NCBI RefSeq assembly: GCF_022669155.1
Contig: NZ_JALBVB010000056.1
Location: 9,807 to 43,229, forward strand
Length of the DNA stretch: 33,423 bases
DNA from: Kineococcus sp. TRM81007
GTDB taxonomy: Bacteria > Actinomycetota > Actinomycetes > Actinomycetales > Kineococcaceae
Direction of reading: 5' to 3'
The notes below the pieces were generated by a model that was given only the letters and a program-made list of their open reading frames with translations, searched no databases and was not told the origin of the DNA. A program made the translations under genes and the position numbers. Position 1 is the first letter of the stretch, and each line of letters starts with the position of its first letter. This document shows, piece by piece, positions 7,909 to 17,274 of this stretch.

Positions 7909-8862
7909 TTGGGCACGCGAGACTCGGACGCGACGCGTCGTCGCCGTCCCCCCAGGGCGCTGGTCGCCGGTGTCGTCGCCGGGGCGGCGGGGCTGTTGCT
8001 GACGGGCTGCGCCACCTCCGACTGGCCGGACGCGAGCGCCGGCAACTTCTTCCTGCCCGACTCCAGCGTCGGGGCGACGAACGAGACCGAGCGCATCTCC
8101 GAGCTGTGGGACGGCTCGTGGATCGCCGCGCTGGCCGTGGGCCTGTTCGTCTGGGGCCTGACGATCTGGTGCGTGGTGGCGTACCGCCGCCGCAAGGGCG
8201 ACCCGGACCTGCCGCCGCAGACGCGCTACAACATGCCGATCGAGATCCTCTACACCGTCGTCCCGGTGATGATGATCGGCGTCCTCTTCTTCTACACGGC
8301 CCGCGACCAGGCGGCGATCCTCGACGACTCCGGCACGCCCGACGTGACCGTGGACGTCATCGGCAAGCAGTGGTCCTGGGACTTCAACTACCTCGACGAG
8401 TCCGGCAACCCGATCGTCTACGAGGTCGGCCGCCAGGCGGAGCTCGACGGCGAGGAGCTGGTCGAGGGGCAGGTGCCCACCCTGTACCTGCCGGTCGACC
8501 AGACCGTCCAGTTCAACCTGTACTCGCGCGACGTCGCGCACTCCTTCTGGGTGCCGGCCTTCCTCTTCAAGATGGACCTGTACCCGGGCAGCTACCCGAC
8601 CGGTCCGAACATGTTCCAGCTCACCCCCACCAAGGAGGGGGTGTTCAAGGGCAAGTGCGCCGAGCTCTGCGGCGACTACCACGCCGAGATGCTCTTCGAC
8701 GTCCGGGTGGTCTCCGAGGCGGAGTACGCCGAGCACCTGGAGCGCCTGGCCGCAGCCGGCCAGACGGGTGGTCTGCCGACCACGATCGGCGGCGAGCTGG
8801 CGCGCGACCCCGGCGGTGCTGAGCCCGCCGGTGATGAGACCAGCGGGGGGAACAACAGCTGA
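7909..8862 (+). CDS. ctaC: Cytochrome c oxidase subunit II
   Basis: Subunit II of the aa3 oxidase carries the CuA centre that receives electrons from the bc1 complex. An N-terminal lipoprotein signal ends in the lipobox LLLTGC (C34 in this start). Two membrane helices follow ([22 protein letters not shown] and [19 protein letters not shown] region), then the cupredoxin domain with GKQWSWDF. CuA ligands are visible: H211 in DVAHSFWVP, and C250, E252, C254, H258 and M261 in [13 protein letters not shown] chose TTG 7909 because GGGAAGG ends 6 bases upstream; GTG 7894 or 7864 are in frame and possible. The gene overlaps ctaD by one base (TGATG). Confidence 0.95.
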   Translation: MGTRDSDATRRRRPPRALVAGVVAGAAGLLLTGCATSDWPDASAGNFFLPDSSVGATNETERISELWDGSWIAALAVGLFVWGLTIWCVVAYRRRKGDPDLPPQTRYNMPIEILYTVVPVMMIGVLFFYTARDQAAILDDSGTPDVTVDVIGKQWSWDFNYLDESGNPIVYEVGRQAELDGEELVEGQVPTLYLPVDQTVQFNLYSRDVAHSFWVPAFLFKMDLYPGSYPTGPNMFQLTPTKEGVFKGKCAELCGDYHAEMLFDVRVVSEAEYAEHLERLAAAGQTGGLPTTIGGELARDPGGAEPAGDETSGGNNS

Positions 8863-10634
8863 TGGCCAGCGAGAGCTTCAACGTGCCGGGCGTGGCGGCC
8901 CGGGTCACCACGCGCCAGCCGCTCGGGGCGGTCGTGCCCCGTCGCCGCGGCTCGGTCATCGCGGGCTGGTTGTCCAGCACCGACCACAAGGTGATCGGCA
9001 ACCTCTACTTCGTCACCTCGTTCGTCTGGTTCCTCGTCGGCGGGATCCTCGCGCTGATGATCCGCGCGGAGCTGTGGGAACCGGGCATGCAGATCTACAA
9101 CACGAAGAACGAGTACAACCAGTCGTTCACCATGCACGGCACGATCATGCTGCTGCTGTTCGCCACTCCGTTGTTCTCCGCCTTCGCCAACGCGATCATG
9201 CCGCTGCAGATCGGTGCGCCGGACCTGGCGTTCCCGCGGCTGAACATGATGGCCTACTGGCTCTTCCTGTTCGGCGGGCTGATCGCCGCCTCCGGCTTCC
9301 TGACCCCCGGTGGGGCCGCCGCCTTCGGCTGGACGGCCTACACGCCGCTGTCGGACGTGGTGCACTCACCCGGTCTGGGTGGTGACCTGTGGGTGATGGG
9401 CCTGGCCATGACGGGCTTCTCCACCATCCTCGGCTCCGTCAACTTCATCGCCACGATCCTGTGCATGCGCATGCCCGGCATGACCATGTTCCGGATGCCG
9501 ATCTTCACCTGGAACACCCTGATCACCAGCGTGCTGGTGCTCATGGCCTTCCCCGTGCTGGCGGCGGCCCTGTTCGCCCTGGGCGCCGACCGGTTGCTGA
9601 ACGCGCACATCTTCGCGCCCGAGGCGGGCGGCTCGATCCTGTGGCAGCACCTCTTCTGGTTCTTCGGGCACCCCGAGGTCTACGTCATCGCGCTGCCGTT
9701 CTTCGGGATCATCACCGAGGTCATCCCGGTCTTCAGCCGCAAGCCGGTCTTCGGCTACAAGGGCCTGGTCTTCGCGACCGTGTCCATCGCGGGGCTGTCC
9801 ACCACCGTGTGGGCGCACCACATGTACGCCACCGGCAAGGTGCTGCTGCCCTTCTTCGCGTTCATGACGATGCTCATCGCGGTGCCGACGGGGCTGAAGT
9901 TCTTCACCTGGATCGGCACCATGTGGCGCGGCTCGATCACCATGGACACCCCCATGCTGTGGGCGATCGGCTTCCTGGTGACCTTCCTCTTCGGCGGTCT
10001 GACCGGCGTCATCCTGGCCGCGCCCCCGCTGGACTTCCACGTCACCGACTCCTACTTCGTGGTGGCGCACTTCCACTACGTCGTCTTCGGCACCGTGGTC
10101 TTCGCGATGTTCGCCGGCTTCCACTTCTGGTGGCCGAAGCTCACCGGCAAGATGCTCGACGAGCGCCTGGGCAAGATCCACTTCTGGCTGCTGTTCGTCG
10201 GCTTCCACAGCACCTTCCTCATCCAGCACTGGCTGGGTGCGGCCGGCATGCCCCGCCGGTACGCGGACTACCTGCCCGGTGAGGGCTTCCAGTCCATGCA
10301 CCAGATCTCGACGGTCGGCTCCTTCATCCTCGGCGCCTCCTTCATCCCGTTCATCTGGAACGTGTACCGCACCGCACGGTTCGGCGAGAAGATCACCGTG
10401 GACGACCCCTGGGGCTACGGCATGTCGCTGGAGTGGGCCACCTCGTGCCCGCCGCCGCGGCACAACTTCACCTCGCTGCCGCGGGTGCGTTCCGAGCGCC
10501 CGGCGTTCGACCTGCACCACCCGGAGGCGGTCGGGCACGACACGCCCACCGATGGCAGCCGGAAGAACCTGCTGGACCACGTGTACGGCGAGCCGGACCT
10601 CTCCGGCCGCCAGGAAGATGTCGGAGGCCGCTGA
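8862..10634 (+). CDS. ctaD: Cytochrome c oxidase subunit I
   Basis: This 590-residue, 12-helix catalytic subunit reduces oxygen to water and pumps protons. Metal ligands are all in place: H92 (MHGTIMLLL, low-spin heme a), H270 with the cross-linked Y274 in GHPEVYV, H319 and H320 in WAHHMYA (CuB), H403 (heme a3) and H405 (heme a) in VAHFHYVV. The E272 position and GHPEVYV mark an A-type oxidase. Translation is coupled to ctaC through the one-base overlap. The stop is followed 3 bases later by ctaF. Unlike in M. tuberculosis, where ctaD is elsewhere, it sits here between ctaC and ctaF. Confidence 0.98.
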   Translation: MASESFNVPGVAARVTTRQPLGAVVPRRRGSVIAGWLSSTDHKVIGNLYFVTSFVWFLVGGILALMIRAELWEPGMQIYNTKNEYNQSFTMHGTIMLLLFATPLFSAFANAIMPLQIGAPDLAFPRLNMMAYWLFLFGGLIAASGFLTPGGAAAFGWTAYTPLSDVVHSPGLGGDLWVMGLAMTGFSTILGSVNFIATILCMRMPGMTMFRMPIFTWNTLITSVLVLMAFPVLAAALFALGADRLLNAHIFAPEAGGSILWQHLFWFFGHPEVYVIALPFFGIITEVIPVFSRKPVFGYKGLVFATVSIAGLSTTVWAHHMYATGKVLLPFFAFMTMLIAVPTGLKFFTWIGTMWRGSITMDTPMLWAIGFLVTFLFGGLTGVILAAPPLDFHVTDSYFVVAHFHYVVFGTVVFAMFAGFHFWWPKLTGKMLDERLGKIHFWLLFVGFHSTFLIQHWLGAAGMPRRYADYLPGEGFQSMHQISTVGSFILGASFIPFIWNVYRTARFGEKITVDDPWGYGMSLEWATSCPPPRHNFTSLPRVRSERPAFDLHHPEAVGHDTPTDGSRKNLLDHVYGEPDLSGRQEDVGGR

Positions 10635-10637
10635 CCG

Positions 10638-11039
10638 ATGAAGCCCGAGACCTGGCTGTTCTCCGGGGGGATGCTCTTCTTCTTCCCCGTGGCCTTCGTG
10701 TACGGCTTGTTCACCCAGTGGCAGGAGTGGGTCGGCTTCATCGCGCTCCTGCTGACCGGTGGCCTGGCGCTGCTGGTGGGGGTCTACCTCTTCATCACCG
10801 CCCGGCGCATCGACCCCCGGCCCGAGGACGACCTGCGCGCCGACATCACCGAGGGCGCGGGGGAGCAGGGCTTCTTCCCGGCGTACAGCTGGTGGCCCCT
10901 GTACCTCTCCGCCGCCTGCGCCGTCGTCTTCCTCGGTGCCGCGATCGGCTGGTGGCTGTGGTTCATCGGTCTGGTCTTCACCATCCCGATGATCATCGGC
11001 TGGGTGTACGAGCACTACGTGGGTGAGTACGCCCACTGA
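10638..11039 (+). CDS. ctaF: Cytochrome c oxidase subunit IV (actinobacterial)
   Basis: This 133-residue membrane protein has four helices arranged in two pairs (about residues 7-25, 34-54, 87-105, 107-127). It begins MKPETWLFSGGMLFFFPVAF and ends WVYEHYVGEYAH, as the actinobacterial CtaF family does. It stabilises the aa3 oxidase and is part of the bc1-aa3 supercomplex in actinobacteria. GGAGG at 10623-10627, inside the end of ctaD, is its ribosome binding site. It is the last gene of the ctaCDF operon, and a 16-bp hairpin follows 18 bases after the stop. Confidence 0.95.
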   Translation: MKPETWLFSGGMLFFFPVAFVYGLFTQWQEWVGFIALLLTGGLALLVGVYLFITARRIDPRPEDDLRADITEGAGEQGFFPAYSWWPLYLSAACAVVFLGAAIGWWLWFIGLVFTIPMIIGWVYEHYVGEYAH

Positions 11040-11057
11040 GACCGGCCCAGCACGGAC

Positions 11058-11093
11058 GACGGGGCCCCGCACCACCAGGTGCGGGGCCCCGTC
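11058..11093 (+). terminator. Terminator of the ctaCDF operon
   Basis: A perfect 16-bp stem (11058-11073 with 11078-11093) closes a 4-base loop. It lacks a U-tract. Its length and position right after the last oxidase gene make it one of the strongest terminators in the window. Confidence 0.85.
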
Positions 11094-11381
11094 GCGTTGT
11101 CCGGGGCCCCCGTTCGCTCCCCGCCGTGGAGGCGGGCCACGCGGCCAGCACCGCCACCCCCCACGGGGGCCCGCCCCCCACGTCCCCGCGGCCGCGAGGG
11201 CGTCGGGCAACGCCACACGGCGCCGAGACGGAAGCTGGCGGCGCCACGGATCGTTGTGATCCGGAGTGCAACGCGCGGCCCCGGCGCCGCGTCTGACCAG
11301 TGGGGCCGTCCCGCGCCGGCGCGAGGGCGGTAGGTAGAGCGATCCGGGTCTCCGCACGGGGCCCGCAGGGGGGAAGCAGCA
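11094..11381 (+). other. Non-coding spacer upstream of the L,D-transpeptidase gene
   Basis: Including the terminator, 342 bases separate ctaF from the next gene. Past the hairpin I see no credible coding frame. It holds a 6-bp inverted repeat with a 5-base spacer at 11247-11263 (CGGATC / GATCCG) and a G-rich ribosome binding run just before GTG 11382. The promoter of the transpeptidase gene must lie here, but I cannot place it with confidence. Confidence 0.5.
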
Positions 11382-12602
11382 GTGAGCACGTCGTACCAGC
11401 ACGTCCGAGCCTGGGCGCCCGCAGCTCTCGTCCTGGCCATGGCCACGGCCGTGAGCGCCTGCGGGCCCGCGACGACCGGTGGCACCGCGCCGGGGGTCCG
11501 CGCCAGCGTGTCGGCCACGCCGAGCGCACCTCCCGTCGAGGTGACCGTCGCACCCGCCGACCCCGGTACCGGTGTGCGGCTCGACACCCCGATCACCGTG
11601 TCCGTCGCCCGCGGAGACCTCCAGCAGGTCACCGTGACCACCTCCGAGGGCACCCCGCTGGAAGGTGGCCTCGACCCCGCCGGCGCCGTCTGGACCAGCA
11701 CGGGGGAGCTGGCTGCCGGCACGCGCTACGCCGTGCACGTCGTCGCCACCGACACGGCGGGCGAGACGGTCACCCGCGACAGCGCGGTCACCACCCTCAC
11801 CCCGGCGACCACCGCCTTCCCGTCCGTGGCCCCGCTCGACGGATCGACCGTCGGCGTGGGGATGCCGATCATCGTCACGCTCGACGAGCCCGTCGCCGAC
11901 GACCGCCGTGACGAGGTGGAACGCAACCTGCACGTCACCACCACGCCCGCACCCGTCGAGGGGTCGTGGAGCTGGCAGTCCGACTCGAAGGTGCAGTTCC
12001 GTCCGAAGGACTACTGGCCCGCGCAGACGGACGTGCACATCGACCTCGACCTCGGCGACGTCGAGGTCGCTCCCGGTGTGTGGGGGACCACTCGGGACAT
12101 CGACTTCACCGTCGGCAGCGCCGTCGTCAGTACCGTCGACATCGCCGCCCACACCATGACCGTCACCCGCGACGGCGAGGTGCTCCGCACCATCCCGATC
12201 ACCGCCGGCCAGTCCGGCCACGGTGGCCGCTACGTCACTCGCAGCGGCACCAAGGTCATCATGAGCCTCGAGGAGTCACGGCAGATGGACGCCGAGACCA
12301 CCGGTGTCAGCCCCGACGACCCCGAGTACTACAACGTCGCCGTGGAGTACGCGATGCGGCTGACCAACTCGGGGGAGTTCCTGCACGCCGCGCCCTGGTC
12401 CGTCGCCTCGCAGGGTCGCGCCAACGTCAGCCACGGGTGCACCGGCATGAGCACCGAGGACGCCCGCTGGATGTTCGAGCACTCCAAGGTTGGGGACGTC
12501 GTCGTGTTCACCGGCACCGACCGCGGCATGGAGGAGGGCAACGGCTTCGCCGTGTGGAACGAGACGTGGGAGGACTGGACAGCCGGGTCGGCGCTGAGCT
12601 GA
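11382..12602 (+). CDS. L,D-transpeptidase lipoprotein (Ig-like domain plus YkuD domain)
   Basis: This 406-residue exported enzyme forms 3-3 cross-links in peptidoglycan. A signal peptide ends in a lipobox (AVSAC, C27). An immunoglobulin-like region with TPITVSVARGDLQQVTV and a second beta-rich module starting SVAPLDGSTVGVGMPIIVTLDEPV follow. The YkuD catalytic domain occupies roughly residues 250-390, with H335 in FLHAAPW and the S350-H351-G-C353 nucleophile motif in NVSHGCTGMSTEDARWMF. The architecture matches mycobacterial Ldt proteins. GTG 11382 has a GGGGGGAAG ribosome site. It is monocistronic, bounded by strong hairpins on both sides, and sits between the two respiratory operons. Confidence 0.94.
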   Translation: MSTSYQHVRAWAPAALVLAMATAVSACGPATTGGTAPGVRASVSATPSAPPVEVTVAPADPGTGVRLDTPITVSVARGDLQQVTVTTSEGTPLEGGLDPAGAVWTSTGELAAGTRYAVHVVATDTAGETVTRDSAVTTLTPATTAFPSVAPLDGSTVGVGMPIIVTLDEPVADDRRDEVERNLHVTTTPAPVEGSWSWQSDSKVQFRPKDYWPAQTDVHIDLDLGDVEVAPGVWGTTRDIDFTVGSAVVSTVDIAAHTMTVTRDGEVLRTIPITAGQSGHGGRYVTRSGTKVIMSLEESRQMDAETTGVSPDDPEYYNVAVEYAMRLTNSGEFLHAAPWSVASQGRANVSHGCTGMSTEDARWMFEHSKVGDVVVFTGTDRGMEEGNGFAVWNETWEDWTAGSALS

Positions 12603-12637
12603 CGGTCCCTCCAGACGTCCCCTGCAGGCGCCTGGAG

Positions 12638-12687
12638 CACGACGAAGGCCCCGGGCGAGTTGTGTTGTGCCCGGGGCCTTCGTCGTG
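12638..12687. terminator. Bidirectional terminator between the transpeptidase gene and qcrB
   Basis: A perfect 19-bp stem (12638-12656 with 12669-12687) closes a 12-base loop. It lies between the stop codons of two convergent genes, so it can end transcription in both directions. Confidence 0.88.
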
Positions 12688-12718
12688 ACCGCTGCTAGCC
12701 GCGGCGTCGCCGCGTCAG

Positions 12719-14395
12719 TCAGCCGTGGTACTTCTGCGACGTGGCGATCGCCGCGTCGCCCTGCTTCTCCTCGATCGAGGCGTGCTCCTGGCTCTCGATC
12801 TCGGTGTCGTGCCCGTGGTGAGCCGCCGCCAGCTCAGCGGGCGTCACCGGCTCCACGCGGTCCTCGAAGTAGAAGCGCGACAGGCGACGCTGCACCTTGC
12901 CGTACAGGCTGTTCGGGTTGCCCGCGTCGAGACGGTCCTCGACGTCCATCGGGCGGTTGGCGTCGTGCTGGACCAGGACCCAGCGCTCCGCCTCGCTCAG
13001 CGGGGCGTGGACCTCGATGAACTCACCGTGCGGCAGGCGCACGATGCGGCCGGTCTCACGGCCGTGCAGCGCCTTCTCGCGGTCCTTGCGCTGCAGGCCC
13101 AGGCAGATGCGCTTGGTGACCACGAACGCCAGCGCCGGCAGGACGAACACCGCCACGCGCATGAACCGGGTGATGTCGTTGATCGACAGCCCCACCATGT
13201 GGGCGATGACGTCGTTGCCGCCCGAGATCCACAGCAGGACGTAGAACGTCAGCGCCATGACCCCGAGCCCGGTGCGGGTGGGGGCGTTGCGGGGGCGGTC
13301 CAGCAGGTGGTGCTCGCGGCGGTCACCCGTCGCGGCCTGCTCGATCCACGGGTACAGCGCCCCCGCGGCCATCACGAACAGGATGAGCGCCGTCGTGGGG
13401 ATGAAGATGTTCATCGAGAACGTGAAGCCGAAGAGCGTGAACTCCCACCACCCCGGCGTGATGCGCACCGCGCCGTCCAGCCAGCCCATGTACCAGTCCG
13501 GCTGCGAACCCGCTGTCACGGGGGAGGGGTCGTACGGCCCGTAGGCCCAGATCGGGTTGATCTGCACCAGTCCGGCGATCAGGGCGATGACGCCGAAGAC
13601 GATGAAGAAGAAGCCGCCGGCCTTCGCCATGTACACCGGGAACAGGGGGAAGCCGACGACGTTGTCCTCGGTCCGGCCCGGCCCGGGGTACTGGGTGTGC
13701 TTGTGGATCACGACCAGGGCCAGGTGCACGACGATCAGGCCCAGCATGACCGCCGGCAGCAGCAGGATGTGGATGGTGAAGAAGCGCGGGATGAAGTCCT
13801 CGCCGGGGTACTCGCCGCCGAAGAGGAAGAAGCTGATGTAGCTGCCGACCACCGGGACGGACAGGATGATCGCCTGGGCGATGCGGATGCCCGTGCCGGA
13901 GAGCAGGTCGTCGGGGAGGGAGTAGCCGGTGAAGCCCTCGAACACGGCCAGGAGCGCCAGCACCAGGCCGATGACCCAGTTGATCTCGCGCGGCTTGCGG
14001 AAGGCACCGGTGAAGAACACGCGGATCATGTGGACGACGGTCGCCGCCACGAAGATCAGTGCGGCCCAGTGGTGCACCTGGCGCATGATCAGGCCACCGC
14101 GCACGTCGAACGAGATGCGCAGCGAGGAGGCGTAGGCCTCGGACACTCCCTGCCCCGCCAGCGGTGCGTAGTCACCGTTGTAGACGGTGTGCGCCGCGCT
14201 CGGCTCGTAGAAGAACGTCAGGAACGTCCCCGTGAAGAGCAGGATGACGAAGCTGTAGAGGGTGATCTCACCCAGCATGAACGACCAGTGGTCGGGGAAG
14301 ATCTTGCGGGCGAAGCCGTTGACGATCTTGCTCGCGCCGACGGTGTCGTCGGCGAAGTTGCCGACGCCACCGGCGGCCTTGTCGATGGTGCTCAT
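12719..14395 (-). CDS. qcrB: Cytochrome bc1 complex cytochrome b subunit
   Basis: QcrB holds the two b hemes and the quinol sites of the bc1 complex. The 558 residues include paired heme-ligand helices (RQVHHWAALIFVAATVVHMIR and IHILLLPAVMLGLIVVHLALVVIH) and GFTGYSLPDDLLSGTG. The quinol-site loop is PYDPSPVTAG, in place of the PEWY region of mitochondrial proteins; the extended C-terminal cytoplasmic domain (to about residue 558) is an actinobacterial trait. The ATG overlaps the qcrA stop by 4 bases, so the two are translationally coupled. It is the last gene of ctaE-qcrCAB and ends before the shared terminator. Confidence 0.97.
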   Translation of the reverse strand: MSTIDKAAGGVGNFADDTVGASKIVNGFARKIFPDHWSFMLGEITLYSFVILLFTGTFLTFFYEPSAAHTVYNGDYAPLAGQGVSEAYASSLRISFDVRGGLIMRQVHHWAALIFVAATVVHMIRVFFTGAFRKPREINWVIGLVLALLAVFEGFTGYSLPDDLLSGTGIRIAQAIILSVPVVGSYISFFLFGGEYPGEDFIPRFFTIHILLLPAVMLGLIVVHLALVVIHKHTQYPGPGRTEDNVVGFPLFPVYMAKAGGFFFIVFGVIALIAGLVQINPIWAYGPYDPSPVTAGSQPDWYMGWLDGAVRITPGWWEFTLFGFTFSMNIFIPTTALILFVMAAGALYPWIEQAATGDRREHHLLDRPRNAPTRTGLGVMALTFYVLLWISGGNDVIAHMVGLSINDITRFMRVAVFVLPALAFVVTKRICLGLQRKDREKALHGRETGRIVRLPHGEFIEVHAPLSEAERWVLVQHDANRPMDVEDRLDAGNPNSLYGKVQRRLSRFYFEDRVEPVTPAELAAAHHGHDTEIESQEHASIEEKQGDAAIATSQKYHG

Positions 14396-15423
14396 CCGCG
14401 CTCCCAGAAGCTCGGGCCCACGGCTTCGTGGAAGCCGCTGCTCGCCTGCAGGTACCCCTCGGCGTCCACCCGGATGGGAAGCTGCGGCAGGGGACGGTTG
14501 GCGGGGCCGAAGATCACCTTGCAGTCCTGCGTGACGTCGAAGGTCGACTGGTGGCAGGGGCACAGCAGGTGGTGGGTCTGCTGCTCGTAGAGGGCCACGG
14601 GGCAGCCCATGTGCGTGCAGATCTTCGAGTAGGCGACGGTGCCGTCCACGCCCCACTCGGCCGACTTCGGCGTGAGCAGGTCCTCGTCCAGCCGCATGAG
14701 CAGGACCGCGGACTTCGCCTTCTCGTTCAGCGGCTCCTCGAGCTCGTCGATGCCCTCGGGCATCACGTGCACGACCGTGCCGTACGTCAGGTCGGCCGCC
14801 CGGATGCGCCCGCCGGTCGGGTCCTTGACCAGGTAGGTGCCCTCCTCCCACATGGTCACGGAGAGGCTGTTGCCCGGCAGCGGACCGGTGTCGCGGAAGA
14901 AGAAGACGGCCGGCAGCGGGAAGAGCGCCAGCGCACCGATGAGGGTGTTGCGGATCAGCGGGCGCCGCCCCAGGCCGGCCTCGGCCGAGCCCTCCTTGAG
15001 GATGGCCACCGCCTGCTCCCGCTCGGCGGTGGTGCCGCGCTGGCGGTGCCGGTAGTCGATCCGCTCGTCGTCCGGCATGAGGGTCTTCGCCCAGTGCACG
15101 GCCCCCACGCCCAGCATGAACAGGGAGACGAACATGCACAGGCCGATGGCGCGGGTCGAGGTGCTGATCCGGTCCCAGCCGCCGTTGTACTCGATCCCGA
15201 TGATCGAGACGATGATCCCGATGGAGCCCAGCACCGACAGCAGCAGCATGAACGCCACCTGGCGCTCGGCCCGCTTGGCGGCCTGCGGGTCGACGTCGCC
15301 CATGCGGTGGCGGTGCGGGGGCAGGCCCGGGTTCTCGAAGCGCTCCGGCACCCCGCTCCCGGACTTCGCCAGGGCCGTGGACCCCTGCCCGTGCGCCTCG
15401 TCGGCGCGTTCGATCTCGCTCAT
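14392..15423 (-). CDS. qcrA: Cytochrome bc1 complex Rieske iron-sulfur subunit
   Basis: This 343-residue protein carries the [2Fe-2S] cluster that takes the first electron from menaquinol. It has three N-terminal membrane helices (about residues 56-77, 92-111 and 158-176), as in other actinobacteria, instead of one. The Rieske ligands are C269 and H271 in CTHMGC and C288 and H291 in CPCHQS; C274 and C290 form the usual disulfide. A cytoplasmic loop between helices 2 and 3 is rich in charged residues. The gene follows qcrC by 58 bases and overlaps qcrB by 4. Confidence 0.97.
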   Translation of the reverse strand: MSEIERADEAHGQGSTALAKSGSGVPERFENPGLPPHRHRMGDVDPQAAKRAERQVAFMLLLSVLGSIGIIVSIIGIEYNGGWDRISTSTRAIGLCMFVSLFMLGVGAVHWAKTLMPDDERIDYRHRQRGTTAEREQAVAILKEGSAEAGLGRRPLIRNTLIGALALFPLPAVFFFRDTGPLPGNSLSVTMWEEGTYLVKDPTGGRIRAADLTYGTVVHVMPEGIDELEEPLNEKAKSAVLLMRLDEDLLTPKSAEWGVDGTVAYSKICTHMGCPVALYEQQTHHLLCPCHQSTFDVTQDCKVIFGPANRPLPQLPIRVDAEGYLQASSGFHEAVGPSFWERG

Positions 15424-15481
15424 GCTCCCTGCCCGTCCGTGCGGAGTCCTGCCCCGCGGTCCATGTCGATCACCGCACCGG

Positions 15482-16315
15482 TCACGAGGACTTCATCCCC
15501 AGCCAGACCGAGCAGCCGACCAGGAGCCCGATGCCCGCGATCCAGGCGAGCAGGCCCTCGCTCACCGGGCCCAGCGAACCCAGCGGCAGGCCGCCCGGCT
15601 CGGGGCGGAACTCCTCCTCCTGGGTGAGCCAGGCGATGATCGCGGTCTTGTCCTCGGGGCTGATGGTGCTGTTCGGGAAGACCGGCATCGACTGCGGGCC
15701 GGTCACCATCGCCTCGTAGATGTACTTGCCCTCGACGCCCGTCAGGTCCGGGGCGTACTTGCCGCCGGTGAGGGCGCCGCCCTTGCCGGCGAAGTTGTGG
15801 CACATCGCGCAGTTGGTGCGGAAGATCTGGGCGCCGCGGGAGACGTCCTGGGCGGTGACGTCCGACATGTCGAGGACGTCCTCGCCGGGGATCGCCGGCC
15901 CGGGGGCCAGCGAGGCGATGTACGCGGCCATCTGGTCGATCTGCTCCTGCGAGAAGCGGATCTTCGGCACCTCGGGAGCCTGCGCGGAGGACATCTGCAG
16001 CGGCATGCGCCCGGTGCCGACCTGGAAGTCGACGGACGCAGCACCCACGCCGATGAGGGAGGGGCCGGCGCCGCTGCCGTCCACGATCTCGCCCCCCTGC
16101 GCGTCCAGGCCGTGGCAGGTCGCGCAGTTGGCGAGGAACAGCTCCTTGCCGGCCTGCAGGTCGTCCGCGTCCGCCGTCGCCGTGGAGGCCTCCGCCGGGC
16201 GGGGGGCCACTGCGGCGTACAGGCCGCCGACGAGGACGAGCGCCAACGCGATCAGCACGACGACGGCCAGCGGGTGGCGCCGTCGGGCGCTGAGTGCGGT
16301 GAGGGTCCTGGTCAC
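15482..16315 (-). CDS. qcrC: Cytochrome bc1 complex diheme cytochrome c subunit
   Basis: This 277-residue membrane-anchored dihaem cytochrome c hands electrons straight to CtaC, replacing soluble cytochrome c in actinobacteria. An N-terminal helix (about residues 15-36) leads to two heme c domains with CATCH (C64, C67, H68) and CAMCH (C169, C172, H173). Likely axial methionines are in TGRMPLQM and QSMPVFP. A C-terminal helix (about 250-272) anchors it. The start is GTG 16315. Positioned second in ctaE-qcrCAB, 55 bases after ctaE. Confidence 0.97.
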   Translation of the reverse strand: MTRTLTALSARRRHPLAVVVLIALALVLVGGLYAAVAPRPAEASTATADADDLQAGKELFLANCATCHGLDAQGGEIVDGSGAGPSLIGVGAASVDFQVGTGRMPLQMSSAQAPEVPKIRFSQEQIDQMAAYIASLAPGPAIPGEDVLDMSDVTAQDVSRGAQIFRTNCAMCHNFAGKGGALTGGKYAPDLTGVEGKYIYEAMVTGPQSMPVFPNSTISPEDKTAIIAWLTQEEEFRPEPGGLPLGSLGPVSEGLLAWIAGIGLLVGCSVWLGMKSS

Positions 16316-16370
16316 GGTCGTGGTGCTCGCTTCCGTCGGGGCTTTCGCGTGCGGTGGGGAGGGCTGCTGG

Positions 16371-17030
16371 TCACTGGAGGATGTAGATGACCGTGAACAG
16401 GCCGATCCACACCACGTCGACGAAGTGCCAGTAGTACGAGATGACGATCGCGCTGGTCGCCTCCTGGTGCCCGAAGCGCTTCGCGGCGAACGAGCGCACG
16501 ATCACGAGGAGGAAGGCCACCAGGCCGCCCAGGACGTGGATGCCGTGGAAGCCGGTGGTCAGGATGAACGCCGAACCGTAGGAGTCCGAGGCGATCGTCA
16601 GACCCTCGACGGCCAGTTCCGCGTACTCGTACACCTGCCCGGCGACGAAGATCGCGCCGAAGATGTAGGTGAGGACGAACCACTCCTGCATGCCCCAGGT
16701 CCCGACCTGCCACAGCCGGCCGCGACGTCGCGGCTGGAAGCGCTCGGCGGCGAACACGCCGAACTGGCACCAGAACGACGAGATCACCAGGATGATCGTG
16801 TTCACGGTGGCGAAGGTCACGTTCAGCTTCTCGGTGCCCGTCTCCCACAGGTCGGGCGCCACCGAGCGGAGCGTGAAGTAGATGGCGAAGAGGCCGGCGA
16901 AGAACATGAGCTCGCTCGCGAGCCACACGATCACGCCCACCGACACCAGGTTCGGCCTGTTCACCGAGCCGTGCGCGGGACTCGGGGTACTGCTCTGGAC
17001 AGCCTGTGCACTCGCCACGACAGCCATCAT
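16371..17030 (-). CDS. ctaE: Cytochrome c oxidase subunit III
   Basis: This 219-residue protein with about five helices is subunit III of the aa3 oxidase. It lacks helices 1-2 of the seven-helix form, as actinobacterial CtaE does. Diagnostic parts are [32 protein letters not shown] with the lipid-contact His residues, and [19 protein letters not shown] at the C-terminus. Two ATG codons in a row (17030 and 17027) follow a G-rich stretch that can serve as ribosome site. It leads the ctaE-qcrC-qcrA-qcrB operon, the same order as Rv2193-Rv2196. The promoter must be in the 244-base gap shared with trpD. Confidence 0.96.
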   Translation of the reverse strand: MMAVVASAQAVQSSTPSPAHGSVNRPNLVSVGVIVWLASELMFFAGLFAIYFTLRSVAPDLWETGTEKLNVTFATVNTIILVISSFWCQFGVFAAERFQPRRRGRLWQVGTWGMQEWFVLTYIFGAIFVAGQVYEYAELAVEGLTIASDSYGSAFILTTGFHGIHVLGGLVAFLLVIVRSFAAKRFGHQEATSAIVISYYWHFVDVVWIGLFTVIYILQ

Positions 17031-17226
17031 GCCCCACCACCCCCCGCGAGTGCCGACCGGCCCACCGACGACGTGTCGTAGACCACGGCGCGAGCCCGGG
17101 TGCCGGGTTCGCGGGGCCCGCCCCGAGCCGTCCGGGTGAGACCCGGCGCGAGGTGCGGAGGAGGTGCGCCGCGCTGGTGGCCGAGCCGCGGGAGCGAGGT
17201 GCGGACCCGGTGCCCGACGGGGTCAG

Positions 17227-17232
17227 TAGGGT
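17227..17232 (+). promoter_or_regulatory. Candidate -10 box of trpD (TAGGGT)
   Basis: TAGGGT fits the TANNNT pattern and would give a leader of about 36 bases. The gap 17031-17274 also holds two copies of a 12-bp direct repeat (17148-17159 and 17194-17205), whose role is unknown. Confidence 0.35.
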
Positions 17233-17274
17233 GCGGGCGCACGCCTCGACCCGCCACGACCCCCGGGGACCCCC

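Noticed and set aside
11247-11263. Inverted repeat CGGATC-N5-GATCCG upstream of the L,D-transpeptidase gene
   Set aside because: Arms of only 6 bp are common by chance, and no promoter element could be placed next to it.
9366-12221. Long open frames on the strand opposite the oxidase genes (here and likewise at 4953-7079 and 17223-20510)
   Set aside because: In DNA this GC-rich the antisense frames stay open by composition. Their translations are Arg/Gly/Ala/His-rich without family motifs, and they lie over strongly conserved genes.
17148-17205. Two copies of a 12-bp direct repeat in the ctaE-trpD gap
   Set aside because: The repeat is built from GAGGTGCGG-like words that recur in this GC-rich DNA, and the 46-base spacing does not suggest a regulator site.
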